A DNA stretch of 56,443 nt from an uncultured Bacilli bacterium. Lineage in GTDB: Bacteria > Bacillota_I > Bacilli_A > RF39 > UBA660. A model generated the notes under the pieces. That model was given only the letters and a program-made list of their open reading frames with translations. It had not been told where the DNA came from and did no database searches. The stretch spans positions 1 to 56,443 of the forward strand of contig CANQKO010000006.1 in the NCBI GenBank assembly GCA_947624505.1. Direction: 5' to 3'. Position numbers and translations under genes: made by a program. Shown here piece after piece: positions 6,274 through 14,913 of the stretch. The first letter of the stretch is position 1; each line of letters starts with the position of its first letter.

Positions 6274-8309
6274 ACAATGATGAAGGGATCAGAAGATGAA
6301 CCGGTTCCAGAAGAAATCAAAACATCAGACGAAAGATAAAAAACGGGTCTGACCGCGAAGTTACCTAATGTGGAAAGAAACCTATAGCCAGCATCAAACT
6401 GATCTCCACGAGCGTATCCATCACCACCACCGACGTCCGCAATCCCCCATCCGACGACCCAGTTATCAGAGTCCGCTTCGAATCGGCCGAACAACCAAGA
6501 AGATGATATATCGTGATACCCAAGAAATTCATAATCAGTATCCGACATATTCCCGAAATCCGAATAGAGGAAATCACTAAACAAGACAAGTCCAATCTTC
6601 CCGGGAACTGAGGGGAAGCCGTACTCGAATGAGCAGTTATCATTGACCGCTTCGAAATCATACTCACCATTTGAAACAATGTCCGGCCAAGAATACTCTA
6701 TAATTTTATTTTGCCATTTTGAACCTAATTTATCATAAAATTTTGGACCATCCAAATCCTTATGTAATTCGCTCTGACTCCAAGTTAGACCCTCGGGACA
6801 TTCAACGCACCAAGGCAAACCTTCCTCCAACCATATATTCTTGATCAACTTCACGACACCAGCTGTCGTAATTCCCATAACGCGATAAATATATTCATTG
6901 CTCATTATTTCACCTTCACAGTCCGATTCTGAATTGTATCCAAAACATATATAATTATTTATTGTATCATAGCTTCCTGCAAATCTTGTCATTCCATTAC
7001 AATCGGTAACTGTTAACCCTTTTATTGGATTACTAGCAAAATATTCTTTAACTGGTGTCCCTTTTTTATCTGTCGTTACACTAACACTTGGATAGTCTGT
7101 ATTCCATCTTCCTGATGCATCTCTTACTCTTCCTTCTATGGTGTATTCTGTTCCATCACTTAATTGACTTATTGTACAACTTCCATTTGAATTAGATGCT
7201 GTTACCCAACTTCCTCCACTTTCTCTACATTGTCTTGCTATTATTGAATCTTGTCCTTCATATCCTACTGTTACTGTTATGCTACTTGTATCTTTAGAAC
7301 TAGATGAAATGGTTGCTACTGGATTTATTTTATCTAACTTTATACTTTGAGATGATATATCTGATTCATTCCCTGCTTTATCTTTTACTTTTATTTTTAC
7401 ACTATGACTTCCTTCTATATCTTTTAATATATAACTTGTATTTAATGTTGTACTTCCTGTTGTTTTATAATCACAATTTTCTTCATATACACAATAACTC
7501 TCTATATTACTCTCTGTTATACTTGCATTATATGTTATATTATTTGTATGAGTATAAGTTGATGGATCACTTAATGTTTGACTTTCACTTGTATCTGCTG
7601 CTCCTGTTAAGGTAAATGTATTTATTACTGGTGCTGTTCTATCTACTGTTATTGTTGTTGTTGATTTATCTGTTGTTACTGATACATTATTCGCTTTATC
7701 TTTTAAATATATATACATTGTTTTTTCTCCATCAGTTGCTTCTATTGTTAATGTATTTGTTTTTTTACTTATCTCTGTCCATTCCGTACATTCTATTGTA
7801 TTACTTATACAATATTGTGTTACATCTGTATCAACATATTCTAATGTATATGGTATATTTTCTGTTTGATAGGTAAATCCATTATTTAATTCTGTTCCAC
7901 CACTTGTCTTTCCTGTTATACTAAATCCATTTACTTCTGGTACTTTATTATCTATATCAAAATATAATTCACAATATATTGTTTTGCTACTTTCTATTGT
8001 TACTCTTCCATCTATACTTCCTTTTGTTAATTCTTGGGTTGGTTTATATTCTATTTTATTACCATTATAATCATAACACATAGTTTGTGTTGTATTTAGT
8101 AAATAACCACTAGTAGGAAATGTTGTATCATTAGATTCTTTCCAATCTTTTCCATTAAATGTTTGTTCTTTATATATACTAAATTCTTTTCTTTCAATTT
8201 TACTTACTTTATTCTTTTCTACCACACTAGTATCTTTTTTAAATACTAAAAATACACTTAACATTGTAAGTAATACTATTAATATTGTTATAAATTTCTT
8301 ATTTTTCAT
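6267..8309 (-). CDS. Large exported surface protein with Ig-like repeats and a G+C-rich C-terminal domain
   Basis: The protein has 680 aa. A signal anchor at about residues 5-23 is followed by a Cys-containing module (about 45-125), several bacterial Ig/fibronectin-like domains (about 126-415, with repeated DRTAPVI/DKINPVA starts and TVTTDKS-type strands), and then a C-terminal domain (about 420-680) rich in Trp, Ser, Asp and Gly. That domain ends VRPVFYLSSDV followed by GTGSSSDPF. The ending is one I associate with exported proteins of gut Firmicutes and with a possible C-type-lectin/FGE-like fold; this is memory, not a search. The last 600 nt of the gene rise to about 50% G+C while the rest is near 30%, suggesting foreign origin or recombination. 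GGGAG precedes the ATG, and the upstream operators suggest repression by the adjacent Xre protein. No sortase motif is evident. Confidence 0.8.
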   Translation of the reverse strand: MKNKKFITILIVLLTMLSVFLVFKKDTSVVEKNKVSKIERKEFSIYKEQTFNGKDWKESNDTTFPTSGYLLNTTQTMCYDYNGNKIEYKPTQELTKGSIDGRVTIESSKTIYCELYFDIDNKVPEVNGFSITGKTSGGTELNNGFTYQTENIPYTLEYVDTDVTQYCISNTIECTEWTEISKKTNTLTIEATDGEKTMYIYLKDKANNVSVTTDKSTTTITVDRTAPVINTFTLTGAADTSESQTLSDPSTYTHTNNITYNASITESNIESYCVYEENCDYKTTGSTTLNTSYILKDIEGSHSVKIKVKDKAGNESDISSQSIKLDKINPVATISSSSKDTSSITVTVGYEGQDSIIARQCRESGGSWVTASNSNGSCTISQLSDGTEYTIEGRVRDASGRWNTDYPSVSVTTDKKGTPVKEYFASNPIKGLTVTDCNGMTRFAGSYDTINNYICFGYNSESDCEGEIMSNEYIYRVMGITTAGVVKLIKNIWLEEGLPWCVECPEGLTWSQSELHKDLDGPKFYDKLGSKWQNKIIEYSWPDIVSNGEYDFEAVNDNCSFEYGFPSVPGKIGLVLFSDFLYSDFGNMSDTDYEFLGYHDISSSWLFGRFEADSDNWVVGWGIADVGGGDGYARGDQFDAGYRFLSTLGNFAVRPVFYLSSDVLISSGTGSSSDPFIIVL

Positions 8310-8331
8310 AGATTATTCTCCCAACGATTAC

Positions 8332-8407
8332 ATAGGTAAATATTACCTATCATAGATTTAATTATAGGCAAAATGTACCTATATGTCAATAGGTAAATTA
8401 TAACTAT
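8332..8407. promoter_or_regulatory. Three 19-bp operator repeats between the surface protein and Xre regulator genes
   Basis: Site 1 (8332-8350) is ATAGGTAAATATTACCTAT, with perfect 8-bp arms. Site 2 (8364-8382) is ATAGGCAAAATGTACCTAT. Site 3 (8389-8407) is ATAGGTAAATTATAACTAT. All are 19 bp, with ATAGG at the left and CTAT at the right end. They fill the 120-bp divergent intergenic region, just where the regulator encoded next door would act on both genes. Confidence 0.75.
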
Positions 8408-8432
8408 ATTAAAATAACATTGGTGGTTATAG

Positions 8433-8672
8433 ATGAATAGATTAAAAGAATTAAGAGAGGATAAAGATATTTATCAAAAAGATATTGCTAAATATTTAAA
8501 TATTGATCAATCTAATTATAGTAAGTATGAATTAGAAAAGATTAATATACCTGTTATTATTTTAAAAAAACTAGCTGATTATTATGATACATCAATTGAT
8601 TATTTATTATATAGAACCGATAAAAAGGAAGCTTTACCTAAATCAATTATGAAAGAAAATAAAGAAAAATAA
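8433..8672 (+). CDS. Xre-family HTH transcriptional regulator, 79 aa
   Basis: A single Cro/CI-type helix-turn-helix domain fills the protein. LKELREDKDIYQKDIAKYLNI is helices 1-2, DQSNYSKYE is the recognition helix, and DYYDTSIDYLL is the typical end of the fold. A short charged tail follows. Such small regulators bind palindromic operators as dimers. The three 19-bp palindromes immediately upstream, shared with the divergent surface protein gene, are its likely targets, giving autoregulation and control of the surface protein. GGTGG precedes the ATG by 9 nt. The next gene (tmcAL) follows at 45 nt. Confidence 0.9.
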   Translation: MNRLKELREDKDIYQKDIAKYLNIDQSNYSKYELEKINIPVIILKKLADYYDTSIDYLLYRTDKKEALPKSIMKENKEK

Positions 8673-8717
8673 TTTATCTTTTAGAAAAATTATGTTATAT
8701 TAACGGTGTGATTTTTT

Positions 8718-9836
8718 ATGAATATTATTGGTATAATTTGTGAATATAATCCATTTCATAATGGACACTTATATCATTTACAAAAAGTTAAAGAAATGTT
8801 TCCAGATTCTCTAGTCATTTTAGTATTAAATGGCTACTTTTTAGAACGTGGAGAAATATCTATAATATCTAAAGAAAATAAAACTAAATTAGCTCTTTTA
8901 AATGGTATAGATATAGTTATCGAACTACCCTTTGTCTTTGGTACTCAAAGTGCAGATACTTTTGCTAATATAAGTGTTAAGATATTAAATGAATTAAAAT
9001 GTGAATATTTAATATTTGGTAGTGAATCAAATAATCTTGATGTTTTAAATAGAATAACTAATTATACTTATAAAGAAAATGACACATATAAAAAAGAAAT
9101 TAAAAAGTATTTAGATATGGGCTATAACTACCCTTCTAGTTTAGCTAAAGCCCTAAATATGGATTTTGAATTTAAATCTAATGATTTACTAGCTATATCA
9201 TATATGAAATCTATTAAAAAGAATAATTATAAAATTAAGCCACTTACAATCAAAAGAACTAATGATTATCTAGATACTAGTTCTGATAATTCTATAATAA
9301 GTGCTTCAAATATTAGAGAAAAACTTAAAAATAATATTGAGATAACTAAATATGTGCCAAGTAAAACTTTAAAATATATTGAAAAAGTTAATTTAGATAA
9401 TTTATTTAATTACTTAAAATACAAAATAATTACGGAAAAAGATTTGAGTATTTATGTTGATGTTGATGAAGGGATTGATAATCGTCTTAAAAAAATAATT
9501 TTTAATAGTCATAATTTGGATGAATTAATTGAAAATATTAAATCAAAAAGATATACTTATAATAAGATAAGAAGAATGCTTATTCATATTTTAATAGGAT
9601 TTACTAAAGAAGATAATAAAATAATTAATTTAGATTATATCAAAGTTTTGGGATTTAATAAAAAAGGGCAAAATTATTTAAACAGTATTAAAAAAGATTT
9701 AAATATACCTATTAATATTAATAAAAATTCCCTTTGTTATAAATATGAATTGTTATCATCATTTATCTATGATTTATTATGCAATAGCACTAGTTATGAA
9801 TATGAAATAACGGGAAAACCACTCTATTTTAAATAA
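8718..9836 (+). CDS. tmcAL: tRNA(Met) cytidine acetate ligase TmcAL (YlbM)
   Basis: TmcAL makes N4-acetylcytidine at the wobble base of elongator tRNA-Met from acetate and ATP. Visible: the nucleotidyltransferase start IIGIICEYNPFHNGHLYHL with the HNGH ATP motif near residues 14-17, the GDFLERGE-like block near residues 39-47 (NGYFLERGE), ELPFVFGTQSAD, and ISASNIR near residue 194, the family ISxTxIR signature. The length of 372 aa is near normal. The window also has an elongator tRNA-Met at 51624, a likely substrate. The gene ends in a terminator at 9860-9891. Confidence 0.93.
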   Translation: MNIIGIICEYNPFHNGHLYHLQKVKEMFPDSLVILVLNGYFLERGEISIISKENKTKLALLNGIDIVIELPFVFGTQSADTFANISVKILNELKCEYLIFGSESNNLDVLNRITNYTYKENDTYKKEIKKYLDMGYNYPSSLAKALNMDFEFKSNDLLAISYMKSIKKNNYKIKPLTIKRTNDYLDTSSDNSIISASNIREKLKNNIEITKYVPSKTLKYIEKVNLDNLFNYLKYKIITEKDLSIYVDVDEGIDNRLKKIIFNSHNLDELIENIKSKRYTYNKIRRMLIHILIGFTKEDNKIINLDYIKVLGFNKKGQNYLNSIKKDLNIPININKNSLCYKYELLSSFIYDLLCNSTSYEYEITGKPLYFK

Positions 9837-9859
9837 AATAAAGGGAATTTATATATTGT

Positions 9860-9891
9860 AGGAAGATATTGGTTGACATCTTCCTTTTTTT
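9860..9891 (+). terminator. Intrinsic terminator of tmcAL
   Basis: AGGAAGAT (9860-9867) pairs with ATCTTCCT (9878-9885), 10-nt loop, followed by a run of seven T. The distal arm lies within the spacer of the next promoter. Confidence 0.85.
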
Positions 9892-9901
9892 ATGGTAAGA
9901 T
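9873..9901 (+). promoter_or_regulatory. Consensus SigA promoter embedded in the tmcAL terminator
   Basis: TTGACA (9873-9878), 17-nt spacer, TAAGAT (9896-9901) with an upstream TGG. The -35 box is in the loop of the terminator hairpin and the T-run is in the spacer. It drives the coiled-coil/Cys-rich gene pair. Confidence 0.75.
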
Positions 9902-9934
9902 AGTGCGCGTATTCATTGAAAGGGGATTTTGGTA

Positions 9935-11845
9935 ATGAATAATGATAAAATTTATGAAATTTTAAACAATTACTCTGAAGATCTTAATAATTTGTTAAGT
10001 AGTTTAAGAGAGGAAAGAACTACTCTTCAAATGGAAGATGATTCAAGAAGAAAGGAAAAGAAACTTGCTTTAATTGATGAAAAAATAAGTAAGGTAGAAC
10101 AATTGGCTCATCGTTTAGATTGTCTATATGGCTATGACGAAATTATGGGACAATTAGATTCATTAAGAGATAGTAAAGAAATTCCAGATGAAGTTGTTTC
10201 TTCTATTTCAGTTTCTATTGATACTATTATGAAAAATGTCGCTCTATTAAATAATTTAAAAGAAGATGAATTAAATAATTCAGATGAAATCATCAGACAA
10301 ATTAACAGAAAAACAGTTGATTTAAGAAGAAGTGAACGTTTATTAAGCGGCCAAGAAAGCAAAGAGATTCATTCTAAACTTGAAGAACTGGAAAATAAAC
10401 TTGCATCTTTAAAAAAATACGATGTAGCTTGTCAACAAACTGATAAATTAACTGAGCTTATAGATGAAGTTCTTGCATCTTCAAATGAAAAGGACAAAAA
10501 TAAGGCAATTGATCAATGTATTGATTATATTAATTCAATAGTTGATGATGATCTTGATCAAATTATTAAAAATGACGTAAGCGAAGTTAAAAAACTAACC
10601 AAAAAGCAAGACAAAAAGAAAGAAGTCAAAAAAGAAAAAGAAGAAAAAGATAAAAAGTTTGCTATGTGGTTTAAAAAACATTGGAAAAAGATTACTGCTG
10701 GTGTGGTTGCTGTTGCGGCCTTAGCTACTATATCCGTTTTAATTAATAAAGGCATTGAGAAAATGGCTGATAAAATGGATAAAGAGAATGATGATACTAC
10801 TACTCAAAGCCAAGATACAACAGAAAATATTGATACTATTGATACTACTATTGATCGAAGTGATATTTTAGATAAAATTGAAAAAGTTGAAGACCCAGTT
10901 ATCTTAGCTTTAAAAGAAAAAGGCTATAATGAATATAATGCTAAATTAATGACTGAAAACTTTGATGATGAAACATTAAAAGCTTTATTAGAATTTTATC
11001 GTCCAGAAGCAGAAAAATATGCTGGTTCTAAAGAATTTAATTTAGATTACTTAGATAATTATGAACAAACTATAGCTAAATATGAAGTTTCTAGTGATCA
11101 AGCAATTGATTATGTAAATAGAGCTTATAAAGTTAAAGAAACAGGTTTCTTTAATAATGATGAAGAACTTGATATAACTTATATTATTGATACTATAAAA
11201 TCTATTGATAAAAAAGAAACAATGATAGCAACTGATTCATTACTTTGTGATGCATTAAATAGAATTGCTGAAGGATATTTATTTGGTAATTCAAATGAAA
11301 ATGATCTTAAAAAATTAGATTCATTTAAATATCTTGCTAAAGAAGGTACAGACTTGAATGCGTTTTTAGTAAGATTTGAATCTTTAATCAAAAATATTAT
11401 TAATGAACCAAAAAGCAATATACGTAAAAATGAGTTATATAATTTCTTAAATATTTTTGGCCATTCTGTTAATGGTATTAGCGATAATGATGCTCATTTA
11501 ACTAATGATGAAAACTTAAATAAAGATGCGATAATAAGTGATTATTATGATTATTGGATTGCTTATAATTATTTCATTCAACCATTATATCCACTAGCTT
11601 ATCCGACAGAAATTGAACTTCCACCAACAACACCAATTATTCCTGAAGGTGCAACAGAAGAGATGATTAATGAAGCTTGGGCTGATTTACAAGCCGAATG
11701 GGATCGTGTTGAAAAAGAAAAAGGCATTCTCGATATTGAATCAAGAATGTATGAACTTGAGGAATTACAAATTTACATATATACAACATTATGTGGTCCA
11801 GAATATGATAACTTTAATCGTGCAAACGAAGGATTAATAAAATAA
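9935..11845 (+). CDS. Coiled-coil membrane protein of unknown function, about 636 aa
   Basis: I do not recognise a family. Residues 1 to about 240 are highly charged helix, with long coiled-coil-like stretches rich in Leu, Glu and Lys, ending in a Lys/Glu-rich block (about 215-245). One membrane helix follows at about residues 250-270 (TAGVVAVAALATISVL). A second, mostly helical half of about 365 residues then begins with a Thr/Asp-rich linker. No signal peptide precedes it, so the N-terminal half is probably cytoplasmic and the second half outside. ATG 9935 is 9 nt from AAAGGGGA; an in-frame TTG two codons upstream is less likely. The Cys-rich gene follows 15 nt later, so both are one operon and may work together. 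Confidence 0.8.
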   Translation: MNNDKIYEILNNYSEDLNNLLSSLREERTTLQMEDDSRRKEKKLALIDEKISKVEQLAHRLDCLYGYDEIMGQLDSLRDSKEIPDEVVSSISVSIDTIMKNVALLNNLKEDELNNSDEIIRQINRKTVDLRRSERLLSGQESKEIHSKLEELENKLASLKKYDVACQQTDKLTELIDEVLASSNEKDKNKAIDQCIDYINSIVDDDLDQIIKNDVSEVKKLTKKQDKKKEVKKEKEEKDKKFAMWFKKHWKKITAGVVAVAALATISVLINKGIEKMADKMDKENDDTTTQSQDTTENIDTIDTTIDRSDILDKIEKVEDPVILALKEKGYNEYNAKLMTENFDDETLKALLEFYRPEAEKYAGSKEFNLDYLDNYEQTIAKYEVSSDQAIDYVNRAYKVKETGFFNNDEELDITYIIDTIKSIDKKETMIATDSLLCDALNRIAEGYLFGNSNENDLKKLDSFKYLAKEGTDLNAFLVRFESLIKNIINEPKSNIRKNELYNFLNIFGHSVNGISDNDAHLTNDENLNKDAIISDYYDYWIAYNYFIQPLYPLAYPTEIELPPTTPIIPEGATEEMINEAWADLQAEWDRVEKEKGILDIESRMYELEELQIYIYTTLCGPEYDNFNRANEGLIK

Positions 11846-11860
11846 AGGAGGTAAAATATA

Positions 11861-14209
11861 ATGTATACTGAAGATACTAAACCAGAAATTGACTGGGGAA
11901 ATTTAATCAAAAAAGGAATTGTTATATTTGTTGTTGCTTTAATAGTTTTCTTCATAATTTGGTTATTTGTTAGAGGAAATAATAACAATAAAAATGTTAA
12001 TGTTCAATATGATCCTACTACTAATAATAGTACTAATAATGGTAATAATGGCAATAACAATACTTCTACTGATATTAATAATCCAACTTATTCAAAAGAA
12101 TTCTTAGAAGGATATCGTTATTTTCACGATACTGCCAAAGAATATTTCTTAATAAGTGAGTTACCATCTAAAGGTAAAACTTTAAAATATACTCTTCAAG
12201 AATTAATTGATAAAGGATTAATATTTGCTTGGGAATACAAAGATGGTAAAACTTGTGATACGGAAGGTAGTTATGTTTTTGTAACTAATAATAATGGTAA
12301 ATATAATTTATCTGTTTCACTTGTTTGTGGAATTGAAGTTGCTAAAACAACTGAAGAACTTGGATGCAATCAATTATGTTTAAGTGGTAATTGTGGAAAT
12401 AATCCAGAAGTTGAAGATTATGTTAAAGAATATCAATATAAACAAGCCTACACTACTAAAGAAACTGTTTATAGTTGTCCTAGTGGTTATACTAGAAGTG
12501 GTTCTAAATGTATAAAAAATAATAAAAGCACCATTGACGCTACTAAAACGATAAATTATGTTTGTCCTTCTGGTTATACTAAGAGTGGTTCTGGAACAAG
12601 TACTAAATGTTACAAAAATGCTAGTGATCAAGTAGCGGCAAAAGAAGAAATTACTTATACTTGTCCTAGTGGTTATGTTAAAAGTGGTTCTGGAGCAGAT
12701 ACTAAATGTTATAAAACTAGTTCAAATTATAAAGATGCTCAATATACTGTAAATTATTCTTGTCCTGCTGGATATAATAAAGTTGGTAACTCTTGTGTAA
12801 GAGATGAAAGTGTAAATCCATCTTCAAATGTCACATATAGTTGTCCTGCTGGTTATACCCAAAATGGTTCTATTTGTACAAAAACGGAAACTATCAATCT
12901 TTCTAGTAGTACATATTATAGTTGTCCTAATGGTTATAGTTTAAGTGGTTCGATGTGTTATAGAACTGATACTGTTAATCTATCTAGTACAACAACTTAT
13001 AGTTGTCCTTCTGGTTATACACAAAGTGGTTCTACTTGTACTAAAACCGAGACTATAGCTGCTACTCCATCGGCTACAACATATACTTGTCCTTCAGGCT
13101 ATACTCAAAGTGGTTCTAAATGTCTTAAATCAGAAACTATAGCTGCTACTGCTAATACAACTTATAGTTGTCCAAAAGGAACACCAATTAATAATGGCCG
13201 TGCGTGTCGTATTTCTTCTAAAACATCATATAACGAATCATATTATATATACCACGGTGATACTTACCAAGGATGTACATATCAAGGTTCTTACCCTGAA
13301 ACTTGTTCAACTTGTGTAGGTGGAAGAAGAACTGCTTACAAATATAGCTGTTCCAAATCATCTTATAACGATGTAGCTGCAACTGCTAATACATATTATA
13401 GTTGTCCTACTGGTTATACTCAAAACGGCGCTGGAAAAAGTACTTCTTGTACGAAAACTGAAACTATCAATGGTACACCATCAAGCACAAGTTATACATG
13501 TCCTGCTGGTTACACTAAGAGTGGTAATCAATGTACTAGAACTGTAAGCACCAACGCTACATCACAAACTACAACTGGAAGTTGTCCTTATGGTTACACT
13601 AAAAGTGGTAATCAATGTACTAAAACTGAAAGCATTAATGCTACAAGAGAAACTTTAACTGGAAGTTGTCCTGCTGGCTATACTCAAAGTGGTTCTACTT
13701 GTTCTAAAACTATAAGTACTAATGCAACTCCATCAACAGAAGTTAGTTGTCCATCTGGTTATACTCAAAAAGGTAATCAATGTACTAAAGAATATTATAG
13801 TGAATTAGTTGAAACTAAAGAATATTATTGTAGTGGCGATGAAGTATTAAGTAATAATAAATGTTATTATAGTTATTCAGATACTAAAACTCCAACCTCT
13901 ACAACAAACTACTCTTGTCCTTCAGGTTATACTAAGAATGGCACAAGTTGTACAAGAACTATTGAAGAAAATAGAACAGCAATCAAAGATACTTCATATA
14001 GTTGTCCTTCAGGTTATACCAAAATTGGGGCTGGTAGTGAATCTAAATGTACAAAAGGTTCTACAACATCTATTGATGCTACTAAGACAGTTAAAGATGT
14101 AACTAAATATAGATATAAATGGAGTCAAGAAGAAAGCCTATCTGGATGGGAAAGAACTGGCGAAGTAAGAGAAGCTAAAGTTGTTAATCAACCTGAAATA
14201 GAAAAATAA
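11861..14209 (+). CDS. Cysteine-rich repeat surface protein, 782 aa
   Basis: A short N-terminal cytoplasmic part and a membrane helix (about residues 15-36) are followed by an Asn/Thr-rich linker. A globular part comes next (about 70-180, four Cys). Then about 17 repeats of the pattern Y-S/T-C-P-x-G-Y-T-x-S-G-S-x-C-x-K run from about residue 200 to 750, each with two Cys about 10-15 residues apart and joined by short Thr/Ala/Asn linkers. One repeat is interrupted by an insert of about 40 residues with four extra Cys. The C-terminus is charged and contains a W...SGWERTGEVRE segment. The repeats resemble small disulfide modules such as EGF-like ones in spacing, but I cannot name the family. It is the second gene of an operon, with AAAGGAGGT before its ATG. 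Confidence 0.85.
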   Translation: MYTEDTKPEIDWGNLIKKGIVIFVVALIVFFIIWLFVRGNNNNKNVNVQYDPTTNNSTNNGNNGNNNTSTDINNPTYSKEFLEGYRYFHDTAKEYFLISELPSKGKTLKYTLQELIDKGLIFAWEYKDGKTCDTEGSYVFVTNNNGKYNLSVSLVCGIEVAKTTEELGCNQLCLSGNCGNNPEVEDYVKEYQYKQAYTTKETVYSCPSGYTRSGSKCIKNNKSTIDATKTINYVCPSGYTKSGSGTSTKCYKNASDQVAAKEEITYTCPSGYVKSGSGADTKCYKTSSNYKDAQYTVNYSCPAGYNKVGNSCVRDESVNPSSNVTYSCPAGYTQNGSICTKTETINLSSSTYYSCPNGYSLSGSMCYRTDTVNLSSTTTYSCPSGYTQSGSTCTKTETIAATPSATTYTCPSGYTQSGSKCLKSETIAATANTTYSCPKGTPINNGRACRISSKTSYNESYYIYHGDTYQGCTYQGSYPETCSTCVGGRRTAYKYSCSKSSYNDVAATANTYYSCPTGYTQNGAGKSTSCTKTETINGTPSSTSYTCPAGYTKSGNQCTRTVSTNATSQTTTGSCPYGYTKSGNQCTKTESINATRETLTGSCPAGYTQSGSTCSKTISTNATPSTEVSCPSGYTQKGNQCTKEYYSELVETKEYYCSGDEVLSNNKCYYSYSDTKTPTSTTNYSCPSGYTKNGTSCTRTIEENRTAIKDTSYSCPSGYTKIGAGSESKCTKGSTTSIDATKTVKDVTKYRYKWSQEESLSGWERTGEVREAKVVNQPEIEK

Positions 14210-14220
14210 TAAATAAATTT

Positions 14221-14248
14221 AAAAAGGTTCAAAAATTGAACCTTTTTT
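14221..14248. terminator. Bidirectional terminator between the Cys-rich gene and rluA
   Basis: A perfect 12-bp stem, AAAAAGGTTCAA/TTGAACCTTTTT, with a 3-nt A loop. T-runs follow on the plus strand, and the A-run before it gives a T-run on the minus strand. It serves two convergent genes. Confidence 0.9.
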
Positions 14249-14885
14249 ATTTAACTAAATCAACAAAATCAGGAGGTGGTGTAGTTATCTCAATTAATTT
14301 ATTAGTTATAGGATGATTAAAGGCTATGTAATAAGCGTGTAGACATAGTCTTTTTTCTTTATCTTGTTTATTATATATTCTATCTCCTACTATAGGATAT
14401 CCTAAATCATTTAATTGAACTCTTATTTGATGTTTACGACCTGTTTTAATATTAATTTTAAGTAAACTATATAATTTATTAGCTCTTATCTTTTCATATT
14501 CGGTAATTGCTTCTTTACCGGTTTTAGAGCTATATACGTAATGGGTAGTTGTTTCTTTTAAATATGATTTAATAACACCTTTAGATGGTGTATTACCTCT
14601 TACTAAGGCAATATACTCTCTTCTAACATTTGCCCAATTATCTTGTAAGATATTTTTGGCTTTTATATTCTTCGCCAAAATAACTATACCTGAAGTATCT
14701 TTATCAAGACGATGAACAATAAATACTTTATTATTTTTATTTTGTTTTTTTAAATAAGTTGATACTTGATAATATAAAGTATTTTCTTTTTCTTTTAAAG
14801 TACTTATAGTAAGTAAATGCGCACTTTTGCTAACAACAATAATATCTTTGTCTTCATATAAAATATCTAATTTTTTCTTTTTCAT
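14247..14885 (-). CDS. RluA-family rRNA/tRNA pseudouridine synthase
   Basis: The catalytic motif HRLDKDTSG is clear, with the catalytic Asp at about residue 61. Further family blocks are ILYEDKDIIVVSK at the start and KTGRKHQIRVQLNDLGYPIVGD near residue 160. At 212 aa it has no N-terminal S4 domain, so it is the short RluA type rather than full RluD; the exact target uridine cannot be told. The ATG lies 28 nt from the slipin stop, and both are minus-strand genes, so co-transcription is possible. Confidence 0.92.
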   Translation of the reverse strand: MKKKKLDILYEDKDIIVVSKSAHLLTISTLKEKENTLYYQVSTYLKKQNKNNKVFIVHRLDKDTSGIVILAKNIKAKNILQDNWANVRREYIALVRGNTPSKGVIKSYLKETTTHYVYSSKTGKEAITEYEKIRANKLYSLLKINIKTGRKHQIRVQLNDLGYPIVGDRIYNKQDKEKRLCLHAYYIAFNHPITNKLIEITTPPPDFVDLVK

Positions 14886-14913
14886 TAATTAAGTTCAAAG
14901 AAAAAAAGTATTG

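Noticed and set aside
6365-6679. Open frames of 70-104 codons on both strands in the G+C-rich part of the surface protein gene
   Set aside because: They come from the high G+C (few stop codons by chance), lack ribosome binding sites and would overlap a clear gene.
7304-7876. Two Leu-rich open frames opposite the surface protein gene
   Set aside because: Their composition is the complement of Ser/Thr/Ile-rich coding sequence; no start signals.
12400-14100. CRISPR-like repeat array in the repeated DNA of the Cys-rich gene
   Set aside because: The repeats are coding, vary at third positions and have no spacer structure; no cas genes are nearby.
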